The notes under the pieces are model-generated. The model was not told the DNA's origin. It was given only the letters and a program-made list of their open reading frames with translations, and ran no database searches. Shown one piece after another: positions 1 through 10,200 of a DNA stretch of 64,000 nt. Origin of the DNA: Klebsormidium nitens (taxonomy: Eukaryota; Streptophyta; Klebsormidiophyceae; Klebsormidiales; Klebsormidiaceae). The translations under genes and the position numbers were made by a program. How positions within the stretch are numbered: the stretch's first letter is position 1; each line of letters opens with the position of its first letter. The stretch spans positions 62,001 to 126,000 of the forward strand of contig DF237076.1 in the NCBI GenBank assembly GCA_000708835.1, in the 5' to 3' direction.

Positions 1-214
1 TTGGCAGGTTACATGGGGACCCGGTGTCATCTGACTTGCGCTGGGCTTCTTGAGAGTCGACTTCTATAACTTGGAGGCTTGGATTCGACTTACGTAACTT
101 GGAGGCTTGGATTTGCCTGGCTTGTCTGAAACAAGGTTGAAACAGGCCACGTTCTAGAAGGCCAAGTTGGTAACTTGCCAGCTTCGGAACTGACGGAACC
201 GATTTGTGGACCAG
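1..214. other. Intron of the KMT2-like gene (left edge)
   Basis: No coding exon is supported here. An acceptor AG at 213-214 precedes the first recognisable exon, which opens in the middle of a PHD finger, so earlier exons must lie left of the window. The stretch carries a short direct repeat: an approximately 18-bp string ending in cttggaggcttggatt occurs at about 67-85 and again at about 96-113. Confidence 0.6.
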
Positions 215-1200
215 GCGTGTGGCCAGATCGAGGATCGAGCGTCCATGATTCTCTGCTCTCACTGCGACGCTTCCTACCACGAGGGTTGCCTGGACGAGAG
301 GTCAACTCCGAACGAAAAGGTAGGCGTCCCTTCACCTCTTCTGTTTCTATGTTGTCCCTTCCTGGGCTCGCGGCAACTTCAGACCTGAACAGCGGTTGTT
401 TTTTATGGTCGGTATTCGATTGCGGACGGAGTCCGGATGTTCAAAAGTATTCACCGTAGGTGCCATTGGTGGACTTTCTTTACCTGACACTATCGCTAGC
501 AAGTACGGAAACATCGGCTTCACAAACTGAGAAAATCAATCCTAGCACACAGCCTAATAGGTCTTGCACCCCGCCCTTTTCTGCAGCAACGCAAGCTTGG
601 CTGGATCTGCCCTGGCTGCTCGTCGTGCGCGTGCGGGACCACGCTGGGCCTCAAGGCCTCCTCGATGCGCTGGTTCCCGCGCAGCGACGGTGGCGTGGTG
701 TGCACCAAGTGCCTCCGCCAAAAGTCGCGGGGACACCTGTGCTCAGTGTGTCGGACGTCGTTCGAAGATGCGGCCGCGAAGGGCATCAACGAGTGCGCCA
801 AGTGTTTTCTGAAGGTGCACAAAGGTGAGGGGAAGATGTACTGAATGAACGTCCGTTCCTTTCGGGCTGGTAGAGCTGGTTGGGCCCTGTGGGGAAATAG
901 ATGGTGTGGCCGGGCGGATGTCTCGTTCTGCTTGCAGCTGTGCGGCTGACGTCCTTACTCAGATTAGACATCAGCAACCAAAACCGTTGCCAGAACATCC
1001 TGCGTCGTTGCCGGTCTCGAAAGTTCATGCATGTACGCTGTGTCAAGAGTCGTGACGCTGATTTGTTTGCTCTGTCACTCTTTATATACTTGTGAGATCA
1101 GTTGTTGTAACACCATCGCTCTCCGGAACAGGCTGCGACCCAAGTCGCCAGACGCCCAAGCCAGGCGCCGCCTACCACTGCCCCTCGTGCCGTAAGTCCG
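215..1200 (+). other. Paired PHD fingers of the KMT2-like protein
   Basis: Exon 215-319 encodes a PHD core with CSHC, then YHEGC. Exon 587-824 finishes it with WICPGC. The same exon then opens a second finger: HLCSVC, a spacer, NECAKC and KVHKGC. That finger is closed at the start of exon 1132-2783 by YHCPSC. The cysteine and histidine spacing fits PHD zinc binding of the kind that reads histone H3 tails. The splice phases are 0 between the first two exons and 1 between the second and third, so the finger runs across both introns without a break. The first zinc ligands of the first finger are outside the window. Confidence 0.8.
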
Positions 1201-4200
1201 GAACGCCCAAAACCGCGTCTGGTGTCCAACTTCGGTCTACAAAGAAGCGCCTCAAGGGCGCGCCTGGTACCCCCTCCGCCAGACCCAGCCAAGCCGTCGG
1301 GGGATCCCCCTTCCGCGGCAAAGTGCAACCCCCGACGCTGATTGTGGAGAACCCTGCCGCAGAGGAGGGCACAGCATCCTTGCAAATGGACCCGAGCCTG
1401 GGGGTCGGGGAGCTGGGCTTGACACCGGGCACAATGGCCAGGCTGGGGCTTGACTCCGGGTTCGGGACGGCGTCATTCGCGGAGGAGCAACAGGAGCTGG
1501 AAGCGGACTCGGAGCTTGCGATGCTGTTGAGGACCGGTTCGGACGTCGATCTTGCGAGCATCGGTGGGGGTTTGCTGGGTTCGCTCCAGAGTCCCGAAGG
1601 ACTGGCGTTTCTGCGGACCGGTACGTCGGACGGAGGCGCTTCCGGAAAGGGGGGGGAGCCACAGACGGAAGTTGCGGGAGAGAGCAACGAGCAGGAGGGG
1701 GGTCCCGCAAGACCAGGGACTGCCAAGATGGCGGCGTTCAAAGTACCCCCCCTGATCGTGAACAGCTTCGTGTCCCCCGGGGCGAGCTCGGGGAGCCCTT
1801 TCGGGATGCTTTTCTCGCAGCGCTCGGACCAAGTTGCGCTGCCCAACTTTCTGCCGGGGCAGCTCGACACGCCGAACGTGGCGGGGTCCGGGCTCTGGAA
1901 TAGCCCGCCCGTGGAGGCGCCACCTGGCAGCCAGCTGGACGCAACAGCTGGCGCCGCCGAGGAAGGAAAAAACGGGTTGGGGGGGGCGGACACGCCGCGG
2001 GGGGGTGCGCTCTCGGCCGAGGAGAAGCAGCGGGTGCGTGAGCGGCTGAGCCAGCTCGACACCCCGACGCAGGTCCGGTTGCAGCGCTTCCTGGAGGCGG
2101 AGAAAGCGAAGCAGGACGCGCAGTGGGCGCAGGTCGAGAACTTCATGCAGAAGCACAGCCGGCTGCAGGCGGAGCGCGAGAACGCGGCCCTCCGCCCCCC
2201 CGCCCTGAGCCCCCCGTTTCGGGGGGGTCCCAGCCCCGGCCCACTCCAGGGGCTGCTCGTGTCCCCCTCCCAGCACGCGTTTCTGCCGTTGACGGCAGAA
2301 CAGACCTACCTGAGACCGGACGCTTTGGACCACCATCCGCTGCTCAGCCCGCCGGACCGTCCGGATTCCCAGGCGCAGGAAACGGCGTTGCCCCCAAGAA
2401 GCGGTTCCGGTCCTGAGCCTGCTGGGTACTGGGAGGGCCGGCCCTTTTACCGCGAGCTCGCGCCCCAGAGAATCCCCTTTCCGGGGGGTTCCGCCAGCCG
2501 GCCGATGGGCCCCCCGTTTGCAGGAAGCGGCCCGCCGGGGCCCCCATCGCCAGCGGAAACGCACGGGCGCCAGATTGAGCTCGCGAAGCGAATGGCGACC
2601 AACGCGAACGCTGCGGAGACGTTTTTGAAGAAGCTACCGCCGCAGCTGGCGAAGGAGCTTCAGGACCGTTTTCCCGAGGGGGTTCCCCCGAGCGTGTTGT
2701 CGGCAATCGCGCAACACCTGGTGCGAGTGTCGACCATGCAGCAGCAGCAAGCCAGCCCGCACGCGCGCCCTCCTCCCCCCCAGGTTCGCTTCCTGCCAAA
2801 AGTCAGCTTGAAATTCCTGAAGTTCGTGGATGCCTTAAGCCGTGCTGGATAAGCCTTCGTTTTGCGTGGTTGGAACCTTTGCACTTTATACAGAGCCTTG
2901 TTTGGGAGCGCCTTGTGTCGTATTTCCCCTTGCTTCCTTTGAAAGTTGACTTGCGAAAGTGGGGTTGCACAGAAAACATTGCCTTGAGGAAGACCCGCTT
3001 CTGATAAGTGCTCTGACATCTTCGCAGCAAGTATCAATGTCGATTACGCAATGCTTCGTAAAGAGGCGAACCTCGCTGGATGGCACCCTTTTCAACCTTG
3101 TCATACGTGTCCGCTTTCCTTCTAGACCCGGCTTTCCTGTGCTGAGAGGCTTTCAACTCCCTCCTTTTCCAGGGACCGCTCGGAGCATCACCCCTGTCGC
3201 CAGCCGGCGTCCCTTATGTCGCCGACAAGAACGCGCTGGCAGCCCTCCAGATGCCCCCCCCAACAAGCGTTGTGCGCAGTCCACGAATGGGGGGAGCCCA
3301 GCAGATGAATGTTTCGGGGGGGGGCAATGGGTTGCTCCGGGGCCAGGCGCTGAGGAGTAGCCCCACATTTATGGCACAGTTCAAAAGGGGGGGTGAAAAG
3401 GGCCAGTCGAGAGCGCAGGCGCCCTGGAATGGGGGGTACGGAGGACAGATGGATCCGTCTTCAGCGCTGGCCAGGATGGCTGCGGCAAAGAGGACGATGA
3501 ACCAGGTGACTTATCGCCCAATCATCTGTTGCAACGCAGTGTTCTCTGCTCTCCCTCGCTTCTTTTTGGGTTGACGTGCGTCCAGTCTGGGGGTTCTTTA
3601 AGGCTTTTGGTTTGCAGTTAGAGTGATAAGCAAGCTTCCTCTACTTCAGCAAAGCTGCAGGTACAGAAGAGACTGTACCTAATGTATGCAGAAAATTCCT
3701 CAGAAGGAACGAGGCTAACGACTCATCTCGCTTTCTCCTTCTCCACTCAGCAACTTTCATCAATCTTTTGCCATTGCCGTCCTCCTTTCTGACGACGGCT
3801 TCATGCGCAATAAGCAAAGCCCTGGAAAGCAGCACCATATTCCTCCCAGCACGACCACAATTCCCTGTTCCCAAACCCTCTTAATCCTTCTACAGATGCC
3901 GAGCCCCCCCACCCTGGATCGCCCAATGAGCCAAGGGGGAGCGTCGGGGCTTTCCGTCCCGGGGCCTGGCTCCGCCGAAAGAGTCCTGACCCAGATGGCG
4001 CCCCCGAACGCGCGTCCATCCCCTCCTCCGAGCGAGCCGCTGACGCCAATTCAGCTGACCCCGCAGCAAATGGTCCGCAAGGCTGAGGTTGGTGGCCACA
4101 CTTTTACTTTTTTTTGTTTTAGAGAGCGCCCTTGCAACACCTGGTGAGGCCACTGAATTGCCTCCTGGAAGGATGCGAGCGTGTTGTATTAACCTCCTTA

Positions 4201-7200
4201 CAACTCGAAAAAGAACGGAATGTTGGGCTGTGAGCTACGAGGGTTGCTTGCTGACAGCATCTTGAGTCCTTTTCGAATGGCTTCGTGAAGCCTTAATGAG
4301 CATCCTTATGCGGCACGTTCTTGATCACCCCAAGGACTGTATGTAACAGAGTCTGGGTCCCCAGTGGCGACTCGGCCGTATGATTCAAGGATAAACAAAG
4401 TTCTCCAGATACGGACCGCTTTTTCTGAACATGCTTCAAAGGTCCGTCTTTTGTCCCATGCAGCTGGAGCAGTGGGTGACCCAGAAGTACAACGAGTTGG
4501 TCGAGAATCCCGACAGCGTGCGGCGCCTCGTGCACATGCACAACTCCGGCACCCTTCCCCCCGACGCCGGACCCCACATCGCGGTCCTGAAGAAGCTCCT
4601 CTCCGACCAGCAAAAGGCGTCCGGAATCCAGGCCAAATACACGGCGCTCATTCTGGCGTGCCAGAAGGAGGCGCTCGCGCACGGCGACCGGAAACGCGCG
4701 CAGCTGGCAATCCGGGGCCTGCAGCAGAAGCAGGAGGAAGAGCGGCGGCGCGCGTCCGCCGAGCAGCAGAAGTTCATCCGGCACGAGGCGGCGAAAATGG
4801 CGACGGACGTCGTCGAGAAAGAGGCGCGCGCGGCGCGGGGGACGCAGAACAAGGATTCGTTCCCCGGGGTGTTTTCGGCGTCCCTGTTCCAAGGAGGGGG
4901 GGATCCCTCGGGGGAGTTCCTGGGGGCCGGGCTGCCGAGCCCCGGGCTCTTGGCGAGCCCCGAGAGCTTCTTCGCGTCGGGGGGGTTTGGTAGCGTCGAG
5001 AAACTTTCAGGGGGCCACTCCGCGTTGAGGGGGGAGGCGGCCCGGACTGAGAGCCCCGACATGTTCGGTAACGGGGGGCTGCCAAAGAGTATACAAATGT
5101 ACCCCCGCAGCGTGTCGCCCGTACCGTTGGTCCCCGTTCAGCAGAGCTCCGCTGAGAATCCGTTTTCCGGGGGGGATGTGACGCCAGTCGCTTCTGGGGG
5201 CCTGCAATGGGAGTCACGCTTCAACGACAATCAGCTGGAGCCACTTTCAGGCACTGAGCGTTCGGAAGCATTTTCAGGCGCCGGGCAACAGTATGGAGAG
5301 GGAATAGTGCAAGAGAGGGAGAACGATGTATTCAACCTGCAAGGGGACCGAAGCTTAAAGAGGAGAAAGGAGGAGATGAGAGCGGTCGGGGGGAGTGGAG
5401 AGGATGGGCCTGGACCTAAGCGGCTAAGTGAACTGCGTGATAGCCGTTGCGAGGGCAGCCCGGTGATCGCCCAACTGGGGAGGAAACCACTCAAGCCGGC
5501 AGGCTCGCTTCCACCTCCGGGGAGAAACGCCCCGGGCGCAGGCGACGGCCAAAGTAGTGCAGCCAGAGACGGCCACGTGGCAGCGTTCCAGCCGGAGGAT
5601 GTTCGGGTAAAGCAGGCCAGGAGCACAGAGTCGAGCGGTTCTGATTCGGAGGACGAACCACTGATTCTGACGGCGTCCAAGAGGGCGCTTGGAGTAGGAA
5701 GCGAGCCGCGGTTGGTGAGGGATCCCTCTATCGGGAAGAAGGGAGGGCTGCCCGGGGAAAAGGCAAAGAGGAATCTCGGCGGATTATTGTCGGAGAGCGT
5801 GGTCGCGGAGGAGGAAAGTCAGCTGCATAAGGAGGCGGCCAGGTTTGCAGAACAGCCAGCGGTTTCTGAAGCTAAAAAGGTGAGCAGAAGCGAGACTTGT
5901 GAGTGAGGTTTGAGGCTGTGTAGAGGGAGCATGACCCCGAAAGAGAAGCGGTTGAACACAGCTTGTTTCAAACTGCATTGTCGACGGGCTCGCTTGTCTT
6001 CGAGAGCTCTGCGGTCTTAGGGACTCTAGAAAACATATCTGGAGGTGCATCAACGTTGGTGGAAAGGTTTCTGGTCATCTTGTTTCGATCTAAGACAACC
6101 AGTATTGAAGTACAGACGAGTGTGCAATGGGGTTCAAGATTCTTCCGCACATTGCTTCGAATAGCACGTGACCATCAGTCAAGTTGCAGAACTCATACGT
6201 TCTTTATCGGAGGAGTGAATCGGTTGGCTGACATCGAATTCAACAAAGCGCCCAAGATAGTGGAGAACGTGCTTTCAATCATCTGTTTAATACCACTCGT
6301 TCAGGAGCCGTCTTATACGCTTCCAAGAAGCCCACCTTATGCTTCTCCTTCCCGTCTTTCTACAGAAGGGTTCCGATAGCAGCGCCCAGAAGGACCCTCC
6401 CGCGGAAGACGGCAAGAAGGCGAAGCGCCGAAAAGCGATCGGCGCGTCTGGGGAGCTTCTCCTGCTCGCCCAAACGGCCCGGCAACAGTTGACACAGCTC
6501 CTGAAAGCGGAGCGCGATTCGCAGGACCGCACAATGGCCGCGCTGTTCGAAAGCGTCGGAGAAAAGCGCATCGCAGAACTAGAGCGAGAAGCTCGGGAGA
6601 AACTTAGAGGGCCCAGCGAGCCGGGTTTAGAAGCGGGTCAGGAAAGTGGGTGCAGCGGGTTGGGCAAAGAGAGGGCGGATCTCGTGGTGGGCGGATTCGC
6701 CGTGGAGGGGGGGGCGCTGGCCGTGTCTCTGCAGCCCCCTGGGACGGAGGTCGAGTTCCACAACGGGAAGATCAGTGTGGTCAAGGAAGAAGCCGGCGAG
6801 GGGCCAAGCGGGGTTTCGCAACTAGAGGGGGGTGAAGTTTTCGGCCAACCAGGGGGAGCGAAGGGGTCCAGAAAGAGAAAAGCTGCGGAGGGAGGGGAGG
6901 ATGGGGATGGCCCCCGCGCGAAGAAACAGCGGTCGAGTCACCTGCAGATTCGGCAGGCGGTACGGGCGCAGATGCCGGTGAAGCCCAACAAGGAAGGTTC
7001 CAGGGGGGTCGAAGTGCCTGCGGGAGCACCCGGGGGAGCGGAGCCGATGTGGAGCGAAAAGTGGTGGCTGGATAAGTGGAGAAAAGAAGAAAGGGCGGCC
7101 AAGGGCCGCGCGCGCAGGGGGAGGATGGGGCGTCGTCAGGAGAAGACGTGCCGATCGGTCGAGCTCTGATGAACAAGGGTAAGCCTTTGGCGTTCATGAG

Positions 7201-10200
7201 TCTTGTGTAAACCAGCTCCAAGCGAGGGAAATGTTTAGTTGCGATCTGACATTCCTGGTTTGATCGGCCCGATTCCAAAGGACGATCCTAAAGGGCGATA
7301 TTGCAGGCTGATTGGGTCAATGGACGAATTGCTTCAGGAATGCCGTCTTGAAAGAGGCTATTGATGCGTATCCCCCTGCCTGGTGGATGCGACATACTAG
7401 TCTGACTTAGCCCACTGTCATTAGACGAGTATTGCATGGATCGTCCAAGTACTTCCGCTCACCCTCATTGTACAACGTTACGGACCTTCAAACTCACATT
7501 GGAAACATTCTTTCTCCAGGTGTGGCAGAAAAGCGGCTTGGCTCGAAGAAGAAGCGCCCGTCGCACAAGCGGTCTGCGACACGCACCTCTGAACCCCCCT
7601 TCAAATCGGACCTCCGTCCCTGCACGCTCTGTCGGAAAGGCGCCCACGAGGGTGGCGCCGGACGCTTGCTTTACTGCGGGCCCGCCACGTGGGTCCACAT
7701 TAACTGCATCATGTGGGCGCAGCACATCCCGCGGCTGCCAAGTGGCGAGCTCTGGTTCGTCCACTCCGTGCTGCTCCGCGCGTGGAAGCGGCGCTGCTCG
7801 AGCTGCGGCGACTTCGGCGCGAGCGTCGCGTGCGGTTCGAACCACTGCGGGGAGCGCTTCCACTTCCCGTGCGCGCTGAAAGCGGGGGCGGCGTTCATCC
7901 AGGGGGGGAGGGTCTACTGCGCGAAGCACGCGACTAGGGAGCGGCTGAAGCGGCTCCCAGTGTTGCAAGGCGACACGCACTTTGCGCGCCTGCGCGCGTT
8001 TGTCGAGCCGTGGTGGACGCGGGAGAGGCCGACACGTGGCAGTCGGGAGAGCTCCGAGCAGAGCGGGAAAGCGGGTCAAGAACCGGGTCAGAAAGATGAC
8101 CAGGTGACCGAGGTACTCGAGGAGGCGGGTCAATCCGTGACCGAACAGGAAGCGGGTCAGGAAACGGGTCAAGCTGCTGGGCCCGCACAAGCACAGGTGC
8201 GCGCAAACGCTCTCCAGGAAGGCCCCGACTTGCCGGCTGACAGCAGCGAAGCAGTGACAGCTGGTGGCGGTGGAACGCCAGCTGTTCCGAACGGTCTGGA
8301 CGCCGGACAGCCGAACCCGGAAGCGGACGGTCGGGTGCTGGATTCGGACGGGCGGGAAGTGAAGAGGGCCCGGTTAGATGAACCCGGTCAGAGTGTGCCG
8401 GCTGCGGAGATTGGGAGCGGCGAGTTTGACGGGAGACGACCGATGGAGTTTGAGGACCCACCAGGGGTTTCGGAACCGCAGGCCACTAGCGCAAAGGCCA
8501 CTGCTAGCGTGGGGCCTGTTCACACCGAAATTGGACCAGAGCTGATGCAGGTTGATTCGCAAACCGAGGGGACTGTGGATGTCTACATGCAAGAGGAGAG
8601 GCCTATCGGCGTAGCCCCGACCGACGGCGCTGATCCCCTTGGGGGGGATGAGAAGCACGATAGCGGCCCTGTCTCTGTCCCCCCTGTTGATAGTGCGAAT
8701 GCCCCCCGAATCCTCGACGTGACTCTGCCAAGAGCGGACTCGCTCAGGTTCGAGTCAAACAGCCCCCGGCGATCGCCCGGCAGCTTCGCATCGCCGATCG
8801 CGGGGCTGAGCATCGTCAAAGGCAAGCGCGCCAAGCGCAGCCGGCTCGAGGACAGCTGGGGCTCGGGACAGCTCCTCCCGGGGGGTGCCCCCCCGGCTAG
8901 AAACTTCCCCCCCCGGGAAGAAGACGACCCGGAGGTGCCCCCCGGGGAAGGCCCGGGCCTGGTTCAGTTCCTGCGGGTGGGGGCGCTTTCCGTGGAGAGC
9001 TTGGGCGAGCTCGTGCATGACCAACGGGGGTTCCACTCGCTAACCCAGCTTTTCCCGGTCGGGTTTCGGGCGTGGCGCGTGCACTGGAGCACGCAGCGCC
9101 CGAACCAGCGGTGCCTGTACCTGCTGGAGATAGTGCGGACAGCATATGGGCCGCTATTCCGGATCACGGCCTGGGGAGAGGTCGGCCGACGGAGGGAGCC
9201 CGAGGGGGCGGCGCCGGTCAACCCGCCGATGCATCCGATCACGGCCTCGAGGTGGGTTGCTCTTGAGGTTACGAGTACGATTGGATTTCTTTGCAGAAGA
9301 CTGCCGCTTCGCCGAGCTCAGAAAGTTGGTTCCCAGCTTGTGATAAGAATGTGGTACAAACACACTTGCCAGTGATTTCTCACTTCGCTCAAGTAGCATC
9401 AAAGACCTTGACTGATCTTTGTGTCGTTCAATGAATTCTGAGCTCAGGCCATGGCATCCTTTAACCTTTAAACGGCCACGCATGAATGCATCCCCTGCGG
9501 GATATGCGAGAGGCGAAAACGGGTCAGCACAAACAGAGGAAGGTAGTCAAGAAGAAAGAAATATCCCTTAACTAAGTTCTGACCCACTCTTTCCGCGCAG
9601 CCTCGACGAAGCGTGGGCCAACCTGGACGACCGCATCTGGGCCATGCGCCGCAGCAACGGGGTCGCCTGGAAGCGCCACCGCCGCTTCTGGGGGGCTGCC
9701 CACAGCAGGGGTTTGAGCCCCCTGTCCCCGCGAGCCGCCCACATGTCGCCCAAACCCCTGAGCCCCCACTTTCAGCACCAAGACCAAGGCCCCGCAGCCT
9801 GCGGCGCTTGCTGCGGTGCGTGGCTGTTCGGGCTGCACGTGTGGGACGTGTGCAAGCGCCTGGAATTTCTGCCCCGGGCGGAGGAGTGCCCCCGGTACAA
9901 GTTCCGGCACAGGGAGGAGCTGGTCGGGAGGTACGCACCGGTCGCTTGGTTTGATTGTGTTGAACAGGATAACGCAAGGTTTCTGACTGAGCCGCGCATG
10001 GTTATGTGCCATAATTTGGTGCCGGTTGTTCAAGATGGAAGTGTGGTTCGCAGCACTTCCCTCTCTAATTTTATGCTTACGCTGGAGTTACCCGAAAGTA
10101 TTCATTGCCTCGCCGCCCTCATCAACTCTCTAATCGCTAGAATATCAGCTGTGCCCTCTGCAAAGATGCGACGTCCTCCTCCGCTCCAGGAACGCACGCT

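Noticed and set aside
1473-2564. Long minus-strand open frame opposite the KMT2-like exon
   Set aside because: It is a GC-driven shadow of exon 1132-2783. The plus-strand frame joins flanking zinc-finger exons in phase, and the minus frame shows no motif or splice context.
7141-7180. Donor GTAAGC at 7179 as the end of the KMT2-like exon that starts at 6366
   Set aside because: The reading frame meets a TGA at 7167-7169 first, so this strong-looking donor cannot be used without another splice or a sequence error.
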